Assembly: GCA_910587665.1 (NCBI GenBank)
Contig: CAJUMZ010000011.1
Coordinates: forward strand, 24,489 to 88,488
Length of the DNA: 64,000 nt
Direction of reading: 5' to 3'
From: an uncultured Muribaculum sp.
GTDB lineage: Bacteria > Bacteroidota > Bacteroidia > Bacteroidales > Muribaculaceae
This document shows, piece by piece, positions 34,006-42,544 of this stretch; position 1 is the stretch's first letter; each line of letters opens with the position of its first letter. The notes beneath the pieces are model-generated. The model did no database searches and was not told where the DNA came from. It worked only from the letters and a program-made list of their open reading frames with translations. The position numbers and the translations under genes are program-made.

Positions 34006-34230
34006 AATATCAACGAGTTAGACCTTGATACGCAAATCGGTGACAAACGGTGCAATAGCATCTCTCATATGTTAAATCTTACTCTTTCACGGGTAATGAT
34101 TTGCAAACCATTCTTCTTCTTAAATCCGCTTTTCTTTGCGTTTTCCGATTTTTCGGCTTGTCATCATTTGACACCGTAACAACTCTGATATTAAGTCGTT
34201 TAGCGTCATTTCTCCCGTTTTTCGAGGTTA

Positions 34231-34248
34231 TTCCAGAGATTTTCAGTA
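34231..34248. other. Right attachment site (attR)
   Basis: TTCCAGA at 34231-34237 and 11 further bases match attL (22947-22964) with three mismatches in 18. To its right the reading frame of the interrupted membrane protein resumes (TCC AGA GAT TTT). Confidence 0.75.
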
Positions 34249-34357
34249 TCTTTGTGCCAAAGGGTTGCCGGCAGTGGTCACTCTGGGACTTATCGGCATA
34301 GCTTTGCTGCTTGCCGTCATGGAGTATTATCCCGGTTTTGCCCTTGACAAACTATAA
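34238..34357 (+). pseudogene. 3' part of the interrupted DUF456-like membrane protein gene
   Basis: The last 39 codons of the gene whose 5' part is at 22549-22953. After DFQYLCAKG comes a hydrophobic segment LPAVVTLGLIGIALLLAV and the end EYYPGFALDKL. The frame is the same as in the 5' part when both are joined at the TTCCAGA core. It has no start codon of its own near the junction. The DUF4919 gene begins 11 bp after its stop, so the intact gene formed an operon with it. Confidence 0.8.
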
Positions 34358-34368
34358 AATGTGTTAAG

Positions 34369-35088
34369 ATGAGAAAAATATTACTATTATTTATATCTGT
34401 GCTTGTGGCTTGCTCCACATTCACAGCCGAAGCCAAGCGCGGCGATAAGAAGCTTAAGCCGGAAAAACCCGACATGGAGAAGATCAAAAAAGATGTAAGC
34501 GACCCATCGTCAAAATATTATTATCCCAAACTGATGAAGCTTTTCGAGTCAAATGACACGTCGATGACGCTCGACCAGTTTCGCCACCTCTATCTCGGAT
34601 ACGTGTTTCAGGAAGATTATAATCCTTACCGCCGCAGCGAATACTCGTCAAAGGTGGAGGACCTGTATTACCGCGACAAGCATACCCACGCCGAGTGTGA
34701 CACGATAATAAAATATGCCGAGCTTTCGCTCAAGGATGACCCGTTTGATCTGCGTCAGATGTCATTTCTCATCTATGCCTACCGCGAGAAAAAGAAAAAC
34801 AATCTTGCCAACATCCTGCAATACAAGCTTAATCATATTCTTGAGGCGATAGTGTCGACAGGAACCGGGCTTGACCAGGATAATGCCTGGGTGATAATCA
34901 ACCCGCAGCATGAGTACAACCTGCTTAATTTCCAGGATTATGTCGTAGAGGGGCAGGAGGATCGCCCTCCCCATTTCGACTATATCACCGTAAAGCCAAA
35001 AGATGGCAAGGATGATCCGAAAGGCTTCTATTTCAATGTACTCTACATCCTCCAGGAATATTACCGAAAATTCCCCGAAGAAGAATAA
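34369..35088 (+). CDS. Exported DUF4919 family protein
   Basis: A 239-residue protein with a signal peptide (MRKILLLFISVLVACSTFTAEA). The rest fits the DUF4919 family of Bacteroidetes: FRHLYLGYVFQEDYNPYRR, then AELSLKDDPFDLRQMSFLIYAY and a C-terminal YITVKPKDGKDDPKGFYFNV. A Cys at residue 15 lies in the hydrophobic core, so a plain signal peptide is as likely as a lipobox. The family has no known function. The mobile element has separated it from the promoter of its former upstream partner, so it may now be expressed from element DNA. Confidence 0.8.
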   Translation: MRKILLLFISVLVACSTFTAEAKRGDKKLKPEKPDMEKIKKDVSDPSSKYYYPKLMKLFESNDTSMTLDQFRHLYLGYVFQEDYNPYRRSEYSSKVEDLYYRDKHTHAECDTIIKYAELSLKDDPFDLRQMSFLIYAYREKKKNNLANILQYKLNHILEAIVSTGTGLDQDNAWVIINPQHEYNLLNFQDYVVEGQEDRPPHFDYITVKPKDGKDDPKGFYFNVLYILQEYYRKFPEEE

Positions 35089-35118
35089 TATCATTATTAT
35101 CCATACGATAATAAAGCA

Positions 35119-35147
35119 AAAGAGCCGCGCTAAATGCACGGCTCTCT
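35119..35147. terminator. Bidirectional terminator between DUF4919 and DUF5723 genes
   Basis: AGAGCCG (35121-35127) pairs with CGGCTCT (35139-35145), extended by flanking A/T pairs, in the gap between two convergent genes. Confidence 0.65.
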
Positions 35148-35168
35148 TGTTGTGTGTGGAATGTCTGT

Positions 35169-36638
35169 TTACCAGGAGGGGAGGAGCGGCTTCAGCACTT
35201 CTTTCTTGGGCTTTGAGCCGAAGGTGAAGTTGATGCCAAGCTGTACGTTGGCGTTGAGATTGTTGACAGGGACAAATTGCGGGCTCACTTTGTAGAATGT
35301 GAAGTCGGAGCCTACGAACAGGTTGAATCCTTTCGGATGGATATTGATGATCCAGCCGAGTGAAGAACCGAATGTAGAGAGCGCGTAGTTGATCGAGGCG
35401 TCAAAGAATTTCACGGGAGTGACGTTTGCAGAGATTCTGCCTTCAGTCCATGAATAGATGCCGTCGATACGCTGGGTGAAGAGCAAGCCGCCCTTTAGCC
35501 CGCGGTAGAAAGGAGCGGTGTATGCAGCTCCCACGGTGATGGTGGCGCCCAGTCCGGTTGTGCGGCTTCCTCCATCAGAGAGGCGGTGGAACTCTACCGC
35601 ATCCTCGAGGTTGTTGCCGAGGTCTTCAAGCTGCTGGTCAAAATTCTTTTCATCGTAGTTGGGCGAGTTTTTGTCAATTGCCACGTTGTCAAAGCCCTTG
35701 AACGACCATGTGGTGTCACCGGTCTTTCCGTGCACGGCATTGGTCCATGACATGAATCCGAGATCAAGCACCGATGCCGATATTTCAAGGTCGGGGTGGA
35801 GCTGGTAGGTGGCGCCAAGGTCGATTGCACCGCCGAAGCCGGCGAGACCAAACTTGTCATAATCCAGTCCGTCCCAGTCTATGAGGTTGGCGTCTTCCGG
35901 CTTTTCGTAATGCTTGCCGCTTTCAGCGTAGGTAGGCACTTTGAGCCCGTTGCCGGCTGCGATATTAACCTCGCCGTTGGCTCGTACATCCCACATCTCG
36001 TCGCCGAGGGTCACGCTCATGTCGCTTATGCGCGCATTAATGTCGATAGCTCCGACAAGGATTTTCAGCTTGGCGCCGACACGTAGTTGCGGGAGTATCT
36101 GGCGTGAGTGACCGAGTGCCACTTCTGCCATGGCGTTGCCCATTATGCCGATATTCTTGAAGTTATAGTGGGATGTCGGTCCGTCTTGACCAAGTTTCAT
36201 AAATTTAAAGAGATCTTTCGGGAGGGAGAAGGCCGTTCTCTCGCTTACACCGAGCGAGAAAGTGTTGTAGCCTCCAAACGCGCGAAAACCGAATGACAGG
36301 ATCTGAAGGTCAACTTCCTGCTTGATATGGTTGACGTTGCGTAGCTTGCCGAGAAACTTGTCGGCGTCAACGTCGGGGTGCATGAACGTGGCAAGCTCTC
36401 CATTCATCGGATATAGGAATGTGCTCAGTCCCACATTGGAGTTAAGGCTAACACTGAGGTTGCCTAACACCGGAAATGCCACATAGTTGCGTTCCGGGGC
36501 AAAAGCCGGATTGAGTTCGTGACGGTAGTTGTAGCCCTCAAGGAAGTAGGCCGAGCGAAGTGCCTCCTGTGCGGTGGTGGCGACGGTGCACGATGAAGCG
36601 AGCAAAATCGCAGCGAAATATGATTTGAGATGTCTCAT
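35169..36638 (-). CDS. DUF5723 family outer-membrane beta-barrel-like protein
   Basis: A 489-residue exported protein with a signal peptide (residues 1 to about 23, ending ATTAQ). After it comes the family-typical opening SAYFLEGYNYRHELNPAFAPERNYVAFPVLG. The remainder alternates hydrophobic and polar residues with many glycines (GLGATITVGAAYTAPF, GWIINIHPKGFNLFVGSDF), as in outer-membrane barrels, and ends in a short Pro/Lys tail. Function is unknown. It follows the large lipoprotein gene by 38 bp in the same direction, so the two are likely made together, perhaps as an outer-membrane pair. Confidence 0.8.
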   Translation of the reverse strand: MRHLKSYFAAILLASSCTVATTAQEALRSAYFLEGYNYRHELNPAFAPERNYVAFPVLGNLSVSLNSNVGLSTFLYPMNGELATFMHPDVDADKFLGKLRNVNHIKQEVDLQILSFGFRAFGGYNTFSLGVSERTAFSLPKDLFKFMKLGQDGPTSHYNFKNIGIMGNAMAEVALGHSRQILPQLRVGAKLKILVGAIDINARISDMSVTLGDEMWDVRANGEVNIAAGNGLKVPTYAESGKHYEKPEDANLIDWDGLDYDKFGLAGFGGAIDLGATYQLHPDLEISASVLDLGFMSWTNAVHGKTGDTTWSFKGFDNVAIDKNSPNYDEKNFDQQLEDLGNNLEDAVEFHRLSDGGSRTTGLGATITVGAAYTAPFYRGLKGGLLFTQRIDGIYSWTEGRISANVTPVKFFDASINYALSTFGSSLGWIINIHPKGFNLFVGSDFTFYKVSPQFVPVNNLNANVQLGINFTFGSKPKKEVLKPLLPSW

Positions 36639-36676
36639 AGTTGGTTTATCTTCTTTGTTTTGGTTGAAAATAAGGT

Positions 36677-38527
36677 TTACATTTCATTGAGGTCAAGTGT
36701 TACGCCTCCGATAAGGCGGGCGCGTATCTGAGAGAATGTCATGCCCTGTCCCTCATTGATGGGTATACCGGCGACGTCATCGCTGTTGTCGGTCTTTAAT
36801 GAGTACTCGATACCGTCGAGACCATTAAGGCTACTGCCGGAATTGCTTGAGGTGAAGTTCTCAGCGTTACCTTTGATTGAGATAATGACTTGTGATACAG
36901 TAGGATTTTCCATTGTGCCGGCAAGGATTGCTCCCTTTTCAATATTGACTTGTACGCCTTTGCGATTACCTCCCGTGAAGATAGGCTTTACGTCAAGGGT
37001 AAAATTGAGAGGAGCAGTGTTTGACACTTCCATCTCTATCTGTACCTTGTTAAAGTCATATTTGCCGAGGTCGCTGTCCCAGCCGTCTTCAGTGTCGCTG
37101 TAAGTGAAGCTGAGTTGGTAGCCAAATGCGAGCGGTGCCACAACTTCGTTCGTTGCAGTGAAATGGTAATTGGTTCCAAGTTCAAATCTTGTCGGCTGTT
37201 GTACTACGCGTGCTTCAATGTCGACATTAATGCTGTTGGGTATTTTGCTGATAAGCGCGCCGATATTATCATTTGGATAGGCTGTATAGCCTTGGGCAAC
37301 CCCATCTCTCTTGCGGCAGATACATATATTGTTGTATCCGGGGGCAATTGTTAAAGGCTGTTTTACTATAGGCTCGTTGCCATTCGGATATACGCCTGTG
37401 TCCCAGTTTCCTGTAAGGGTAATGTCTACATTCACTGACGCTGCAGATGTATTTTCAATTGTAAGGTAGATTTGCGGGTTCTCTATGTCAAGGTAGCTGT
37501 CTTGCTTGAGGAAATCTGGTATATCATTGATGTCAAATGTGACAGGAGCGATGTTTATTTCAGGATTTACAACACCTGTGACGGCTACGATGTCTCCGGT
37601 GATGGTGCCGCCGTTGGGGTCTCCGATTGTGACAGAGATGTCCATCTTTACTTTCGCACCTACAGTAGGCTCGTTTATGTAAATTTCGCCTGTGGTGACT
37701 ATGCTTGAAGCAAAATCAAAGTTGTGGGTGTCCGGATTCAAGGCGTTATCGCAGTTAATTCCGCTTATATGAATATTCAAAGACAGTCCATTGGCAGGGA
37801 TTTCATAGTCGCTGGTAAATTCAATAATGTGACCGTCGGTGACATTGCACCCGGGAATAGCCTCGTTGAGTGAGATTTCAAATTCAGGCTTGTCATTTAC
37901 TATGTCGCCAAATTGGATTTTGAATCCGGGAGCTACGTGTACACTGCCGTTATAGTCGGTGGTGACAAATTTAACAGACGCCTCGAGATCTATGTCGGTC
38001 TCTACATGAGATATCTTAACGATGTCATTGTTGACATTTGATTCACTAAGAGTTATGGCATTGTTAAAAGCAGGCATTTTTTGATTCCATTGATCGTCTC
38101 CTTGCCCGCCTATATGTATTGACAGCTTGTTGATAAGTCCTGCCGCCTGAGCGGGAAATTCGGGGAATTCTACATGATTGCTTTGGTGCGTTCCGTTTAC
38201 ATTAAGATTTACTTTGCCGATTTCGAAATCGCCGGTTGAAGGGTCGCCTTTCTGTCTAAGTACGTAGTCGCCGACTTCTAATCCATATAGATCGGCAGTG
38301 GCTTGGTCGGCCGGCTGAATCGATGATTCAGAATCAAGGTCGAGTAATTTTTTCAGTGAAAACTGTTCAGTGCTGCTGCCCGGAACGGACAGCTGTCCGC
38401 CTCCCACATTCACTACCAGATTCATGTCCTTGTTAAGGTCATAATCATTGTCTACACAGCTCTGAAGTGCTCCAAGCGCTATAATAGATGTGCCTATCAT
38501 AGTACCGACGCGTGATAATTTGTTCAT
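36677..38527 (-). CDS. Large lipoprotein of unknown function
   Basis: A 616-residue protein with a lipoprotein signal peptide; the lipobox ALQSC places the lipidated Cys at residue 24, followed by DNDYDLNKD, an acidic export signal seen in Bacteroidales surface lipoproteins. The body is rich in beta-strand-forming stretches with recurring patterns such as VNVDITLTGNW and SLNIHISGINC, suggesting several beta-sandwich domains. I do not recognise a family. It is the first gene of a pair with the DUF5723 protein. A near-consensus -7 box (TAACTTCG, minus strand 38568-38575) lies upstream. Confidence 0.75.
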   Translation of the reverse strand: MNKLSRVGTMIGTSIIALGALQSCVDNDYDLNKDMNLVVNVGGGQLSVPGSSTEQFSLKKLLDLDSESSIQPADQATADLYGLEVGDYVLRQKGDPSTGDFEIGKVNLNVNGTHQSNHVEFPEFPAQAAGLINKLSIHIGGQGDDQWNQKMPAFNNAITLSESNVNNDIVKISHVETDIDLEASVKFVTTDYNGSVHVAPGFKIQFGDIVNDKPEFEISLNEAIPGCNVTDGHIIEFTSDYEIPANGLSLNIHISGINCDNALNPDTHNFDFASSIVTTGEIYINEPTVGAKVKMDISVTIGDPNGGTITGDIVAVTGVVNPEINIAPVTFDINDIPDFLKQDSYLDIENPQIYLTIENTSAASVNVDITLTGNWDTGVYPNGNEPIVKQPLTIAPGYNNICICRKRDGVAQGYTAYPNDNIGALISKIPNSINVDIEARVVQQPTRFELGTNYHFTATNEVVAPLAFGYQLSFTYSDTEDGWDSDLGKYDFNKVQIEMEVSNTAPLNFTLDVKPIFTGGNRKGVQVNIEKGAILAGTMENPTVSQVIISIKGNAENFTSSNSGSSLNGLDGIEYSLKTDNSDDVAGIPINEGQGMTFSQIRARLIGGVTLDLNEM

Positions 38528-38663
38528 AGAGTGTTGCTTTTGATTAAAATAAAAAATTATAATGATGCGAAGTTACGAATTAAACTTGAATTAAAATATG
38601 ATTCGATAATGTTTTTTAGCATTAATTAAGTATAAATCCGTGAACAATAATGTGACTAAGGTG

Positions 38664-38671
38664 TATATTTG
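38664..38671 (+). promoter_or_regulatory. -7 promoter element of apbE
   Basis: TATATTTG fits TAnnTTTG 21 nt before the apbE ATG at 38693. The -33 region is weak. Confidence 0.45.
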
Positions 38672-38692
38672 ACCGTATTTTAAGTTAATGTA

Positions 38693-39697
38693 ATGAGAAA
38701 ATTTCCTTTTGTGGCTGTTATTCTTGCCGCTATGGTTATGATACATTCGTGTGACACCCGCAAGCCTTTCCGCTCGGCTGAGGGCGTGGTGTGGAACACG
38801 GTTTACCACATAACTTACTCCTCCAATGTCTCGCTCGACGATTCAATACAGGCTGTGATGAAGATGGTTGAGATGTCGCTTTCGGCATTCAACAATTCCT
38901 CGGTTGTGAGCCGCATAAACAGGAACGAGTCTTATGCCACCGACTCGATGTTTCGCAAGGTGTTTCTTGAATCGAGCCGCATATCGGCGGTCAGTGGCGG
39001 GGCGTTTGATCCGACTGTGGGTGCGCTTGTCAATCTATGGGGATTCGGCACAGAGGGAGATAAGACGGATCCGCCGACTGCGGCAGTCCTTGACAGTGCG
39101 CGCCGGCTTGTCGGCATAAATGACTGCCGCCTTGATTCCGCCGGATTTATGGTCAAGAAAGATTCGTTGACTACATTTAATTTCAGCGCGATTGCCAAGG
39201 GATTCGGTGTCGATGAGATAGGGCGGATGATGAAGCGCAATGGCGTTGACGACTACATGATCGAGATAGGCGGGGAGATAGCCGTAGCGGGCGATAGCCC
39301 GCGTGGATCACTGTGGCGTATACGTATTGATGCACCTGTAGAGTGTGCCGACTCTGTGATTCACGGCAACATGGGTGTTGTCGAGGTAAGCGACTGCGGC
39401 ATAGCTACGTCGGGTAATTACCGCAATTACAGGGTGATCGACGGCAAGTCGATGGGACACACGATAGACCCGTTTACAGGGGAGCCTGCGCGGTCCGGCA
39501 TTCTGTCGGTTACGGTGATCGCCCCTGAATGCATGACCGCCGACGCACTTGCCACGGCATGTATGGTAATGCCGCTTGACAGCGCTGTGGCCATGGTGGA
39601 GTCGCAGAAAGGCGTGTCGGCAATGTTTGTGACAGCCGGCGACACTGCGCAGTGGGCTGTGCATCTCACCGCCGGTTTTCCGACTGTGGATTTCTAA
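38693..39697 (+). CDS. apbE: FAD:protein FMN transferase
   Basis: A 334-residue ApbE-family lipoprotein that attaches FMN to threonine in exported flavoproteins such as RnfG/NqrC. The lipobox is MIHSC (Cys near 20). Family motifs: DPTVGALVNLWGFG, FSAIAKGFGVDEIGR, the Mg2+/FAD region IEIGGEIAVAG, ATSGNYRNYRVIDGK, and MGHTIDPFTGEP followed by MTADALATACMVM. Length is typical. It ends only 3 bp before the stop of the convergent msrAB gene, with no room for a terminator between them. Confidence 0.92.
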   Translation: MRKFPFVAVILAAMVMIHSCDTRKPFRSAEGVVWNTVYHITYSSNVSLDDSIQAVMKMVEMSLSAFNNSSVVSRINRNESYATDSMFRKVFLESSRISAVSGGAFDPTVGALVNLWGFGTEGDKTDPPTAAVLDSARRLVGINDCRLDSAGFMVKKDSLTTFNFSAIAKGFGVDEIGRMMKRNGVDDYMIEIGGEIAVAGDSPRGSLWRIRIDAPVECADSVIHGNMGVVEVSDCGIATSGNYRNYRVIDGKSMGHTIDPFTGEPARSGILSVTVIAPECMTADALATACMVMPLDSAVAMVESQKGVSAMFVTAGDTAQWAVHLTAGFPTVDF

Positions 39698-39700
39698 TTG

Positions 39701-40696
39701 TTATCTTATATACTTTATATATTCGCCATAGCCTGCCCGATCCATCTCTTCGACGGGGATAAAGCGAAGGGCGGCGCTGTTGATGCAGTAACGCAGTCCG
39801 CCGCGTTCGCGGGGACCGTCATTGAACACATGTCCGAGGTGGGCGTCGCCGAGTGTGCTCCTTACTTCGGTCCGGATCATACCGTGGGTGGTGTCGTTCC
39901 GCTCCGTGAGCGCGCGGTCATCGATCGGTCGGGTGAAGCTCGGCCATCCGCAACCGGAGTTAAACTTGTCGGTCGACAGGAAGAGCGGCTCGCCTGTTGT
40001 CACGTCGACATATATCCCGTCGCGGTCTTCATCCCAGTAGGCGTTGTGAAATGACGGCTCGGTGGCGTTATGGCGGGTGACGGCGATCTGGGCGGGAGTG
40101 AGTTTGCGCACGTTTCGGGCCATTGTAAATAGCTTCGGGTTGATGTGGCAATATCCTCCCGGCGACTTGTCGAGGTAGTCCTGATGATACTCTTCGGCGG
40201 GATAGAAATTTTGCAGTGGCTTGACCTCCACGGCTATCGGCTTGCCATATTTTGCCTCTCTCGCTTTTACCGCGTCAATGGCGGCGCGCTGCTGAATGGA
40301 GTCAGTGTAATAGATGCCGGTGCGGTATTGAGTGCCGCGGTCGTTGCCCTGACGGTTGACTGATGTCGGGTCGATGGTCAGAAAATACATGTCAATAAGC
40401 GTCGTCAGGTCAACCCGCTCCGGATCATACTGCACCTCGACCCCTTCCGCCGCCATTGTCTCTCCTGAGCATACTTCCTTATAAGTAGGGTTGGGTATCA
40501 GGCTGTTGGCATAGCCCACGGTCGTGTTTATCACCCCGTCGATCTGCTTGAAAAAGTGTTCGGTGCCCCAAAAGCATCCGCCTGCAAAATAGATTGTCTT
40601 TATATCGTTCATAATCTCCGTGTTATTGTCGTTTTTAGCGTGGGAGCATCCGGCTATCGCCGATATTGTCGTCAAAATCAGTACAAGTATACGCAT
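39701..40696 (-). CDS. msrAB: Exported bifunctional peptide methionine sulfoxide reductase MsrA-MsrB
   Basis: A 331-residue fusion that repairs both S- and R-methionine sulfoxide. The N-terminus is a lipoprotein-type signal (SAIAGC), so it acts outside the cytoplasm. The MsrA domain begins [17 protein letters not shown] with its nucleophilic Cys. The MsrB domain has the zinc-less [36 protein letters not shown] and the catalytic Cys in [11 protein letters not shown]. Gene order and length are normal for Bacteroidetes. It converges with apbE; both handle redox maintenance of envelope proteins. Confidence 0.94.
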   Translation of the reverse strand: MRILVLILTTISAIAGCSHAKNDNNTEIMNDIKTIYFAGGCFWGTEHFFKQIDGVINTTVGYANSLIPNPTYKEVCSGETMAAEGVEVQYDPERVDLTTLIDMYFLTIDPTSVNRQGNDRGTQYRTGIYYTDSIQQRAAIDAVKAREAKYGKPIAVEVKPLQNFYPAEEYHQDYLDKSPGGYCHINPKLFTMARNVRKLTPAQIAVTRHNATEPSFHNAYWDEDRDGIYVDVTTGEPLFLSTDKFNSGCGWPSFTRPIDDRALTERNDTTHGMIRTEVRSTLGDAHLGHVFNDGPRERGGLRYCINSAALRFIPVEEMDRAGYGEYIKYIR

Positions 40697-40735
40697 ATTT
40701 GATTAACAATCGACATGCTTTTACTGTTCTTTATA

Positions 40736-40743
40736 TATCTTTG
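40736..40743 (+). promoter_or_regulatory. -7 promoter element of the CAT-like gene
   Basis: TATCTTTG fits TAnnTTTG 24 nt before the ATG at 40768, in the divergent gap with msrAB. No clear -33 box. Confidence 0.45.
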
Positions 40744-40767
40744 CGTAAAAAATAATGACAATAGTTT

Positions 40768-41415
40768 ATGAAGAGAATGATAGATGTGGCGGTATGGGAT
40801 CGTCGGGGGAATTATGAGTTTTTCCGTGATTTTGCAAATTCATGGTACTCGGTGACCACCGAGATAGAGTGTGGCAAGGCTTTTGAAGAGTGCCGCCGTA
40901 GTGGAGAGTCATTCTTCCTTCGCTATCTTTATGCTGTGGTGAAGGCGGCAAATGAGGTGGAGGCGATGCGTTACCGTAAGTCACCGACAGGAAAAATAGT
41001 GCTCTTTGACAAGGTCGATATCATTACCCCGATAGCGTCGGGTTCCAATTTTGTCACCGTCAGGATACCTTATATAAGTGATTACGGGCTTTTCCGTGAA
41101 GAGGCGGAGCGTATAATCTCTTCGATCAAGCCGGGGGATGACCCGTATGGCGTCGAAAAGCGGATGATCGATTCGGGCGATTATGATGTGGTTCATCTTA
41201 GTGCGGTGCCCGGGATGTATTTTACTTCCATGTCGTTTACCGCGCAGTCGGTAGGCACTCCCTGTACCCATCCTCTCAGTGTCATGGGTAAGGCGACGCG
41301 GCATGCCGACGGCTCTTTGAAGATGCCTTATGCGGTTTATATCGATCATATGTTTGTCGACGGTGCTCATCTGATGGATTTCTTCAGCCGTATAGAGGAT
41401 AGCTTGTGTCGGTAA
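40768..41415 (+). CDS. CatA-like acyltransferase, probably not a resistance gene
   Basis: A 215-residue protein of the chloramphenicol acetyltransferase fold. The N-terminus (RGNYEFFRDFANSWYSVTTEIEC) and the end (YAVYIDHMFVDGAHLMDFFSRIEDSL) align with the CAT layout. The active-site motif HHxxxDG reads DHMFVDG: the second His and the DG are kept, the first His is Asp. The central substrate region is shorter than in true CAT. Such chromosomal CAT-like proteins are common in Bacteroidales and their acyl acceptor is unknown. It should not be read as a chloramphenicol resistance determinant on this evidence. Confidence 0.8.
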   Translation: MKRMIDVAVWDRRGNYEFFRDFANSWYSVTTEIECGKAFEECRRSGESFFLRYLYAVVKAANEVEAMRYRKSPTGKIVLFDKVDIITPIASGSNFVTVRIPYISDYGLFREEAERIISSIKPGDDPYGVEKRMIDSGDYDVVHLSAVPGMYFTSMSFTAQSVGTPCTHPLSVMGKATRHADGSLKMPYAVYIDHMFVDGAHLMDFFSRIEDSLCR

Positions 41416-41490
41416 GGACCGGTGTCGACGAGTAATGATACAATTTGGTTAAAGTTTGAATACAATCGGTAGAAAACATTAAAAAAGGTG

Positions 41491-41498
41491 TAAATTTG
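41491..41498 (+). promoter_or_regulatory. -7 promoter element of the GT8 gene
   Basis: TAAATTTG fits TAnnTTTG 43 nt before the ATG at 41542. No matching -33 box at the right distance. Confidence 0.4.
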
Positions 41499-41541
41499 GT
41501 CATAGATAATTCATGCCTGACATTTTAAGCACAATTACCCC

Positions 41542-42504
41542 ATGAGAAATTCTATCGATCCGATTGAAATTGTATGCAATGTTGACGACAAGTATGCACG
41601 TCAATGCGCGGTCATGTTCACATCGCTGTTGGAAAACAATCCTGATGATATGATTGTAATCCATGTAGTTACGACTTATCTTATGCCTTGTAACAGGACT
41701 TTGCTCTCCGATGTAGTGCAGCGTAAATACGGTTGCCGTCTGGTGTTCCATAAGGTTGACGAGACATTGCTTGACAGTTGCCCGCGTCGGCAGGGTGATT
41801 ATGTAAGCACGACTGCTTACCTGCGTTGTTTCCTGTCTGCAGTGCTGCCGGTGTCGGTGCATAAGGTGCTTTATCTGGATTCCGATCTGCTTGTGCTCGG
41901 GAAGATACGTGCTCTTTGGGATGTCGATCTCACCGATAAGGCGCTTGCCGCGGTTGAAGACAGCGGTAGCGGCAATCCGGAACCTCTCGTCAGGCTTAGG
42001 CTTCCTGATAATTATACCTATTTCAATTCCGGGGTAATGGTGATGAATCTTGATTACTGGCGCGATAATAAGGTGTTGAGAAAGCTTATGCAATATCTGA
42101 ACGGTTTCTCTGACCGTATACGGGAAAATGATCAGGATCTGCTTAATGTGTGCCTATGGAAGAGTCGAATTCTGCTTCCGTTGAGATGGAATATGCAGAG
42201 CGGATTTCTGATGCGGCGTCCCGGATGTCGCCCTTATGCGTTGGCGAGGTCGCGCGAAGAGGTGCGTCATACTGTGATCGCTCATTTTGTTGGCAGGAAG
42301 AAGCCGTGGCACAATAATTGCGCCAATCCTTTCGCCTCCGAGTATAACCGCTATCTCGAAATGACGGAGTTTGCAGAGCCGCGGCCGGTCAAGGCCAAGA
42401 TCCATCCGCTTCTTTCCCGGTTTCATTCGGTCATGGCATGGTGTGGCATAGGGGGATATTACTGTCACCCTTCGCCGAAGGCTTACGGCTTTGAGGCGCG
42501 TTGA
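41542..42504 (+). CDS. Family 8 glycosyltransferase
   Basis: A 320-residue retaining glycosyltransferase of family 8 (LgtC/RfaJ type), which moves Gal or Glc from a UDP-sugar to a lipid-linked glycan. The opening IEIVCNVDDKYARQCAVMFTSLL is the nucleotide-binding start. The metal motif DxD is in KVLYLDSDLLV near residue 110. YFNSGVMVMNLDYWR and ENDQDLLNV follow in the expected order, with the late His in HFVGRKKPWH. The acceptor is unknown. It lies alone before the MATE gene, 40 bp apart, and may share its transcript. Confidence 0.9.
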   Translation: MRNSIDPIEIVCNVDDKYARQCAVMFTSLLENNPDDMIVIHVVTTYLMPCNRTLLSDVVQRKYGCRLVFHKVDETLLDSCPRRQGDYVSTTAYLRCFLSAVLPVSVHKVLYLDSDLLVLGKIRALWDVDLTDKALAAVEDSGSGNPEPLVRLRLPDNYTYFNSGVMVMNLDYWRDNKVLRKLMQYLNGFSDRIRENDQDLLNVCLWKSRILLPLRWNMQSGFLMRRPGCRPYALARSREEVRHTVIAHFVGRKKPWHNNCANPFASEYNRYLEMTEFAEPRPVKAKIHPLLSRFHSVMAWCGIGGYYCHPSPKAYGFEAR

Positions 42505-42544
42505 CCGGGTTGGTTTTGTGGCGCATAATGAGTAATTTTGCACC

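Larger units (their letters stand above)
22947..34237. mobile_element. NBU-like integrative mobilizable element (about 11.3 kb)
   Basis: The element is bounded by TTCCAGA at 22947-22953 and 34231-34237, within an imperfect 18-bp direct repeat (15 identities). Its target is the coding region of a small membrane protein, whose halves remain in frame across the element. Gene content, all on the minus strand: tyrosine integrase, small HTH protein, SF3-type helicase, Toprim primase, MobV relaxase, then two AT-rich cargo genes. No conjugation (tra) genes are present, so transfer would need a helper. The order int-HTH-helicase-primase-mob matches Bacteroides mobilizable units. The mob half is compositionally close to the host, while the cargo half is visibly AT-richer. 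Confidence 0.88.

Noticed and set aside
40768..41415. Chloramphenicol resistance gene.
   Set aside because: The active-site motif is altered and the substrate region shortened, and the gene is not on a mobile segment.
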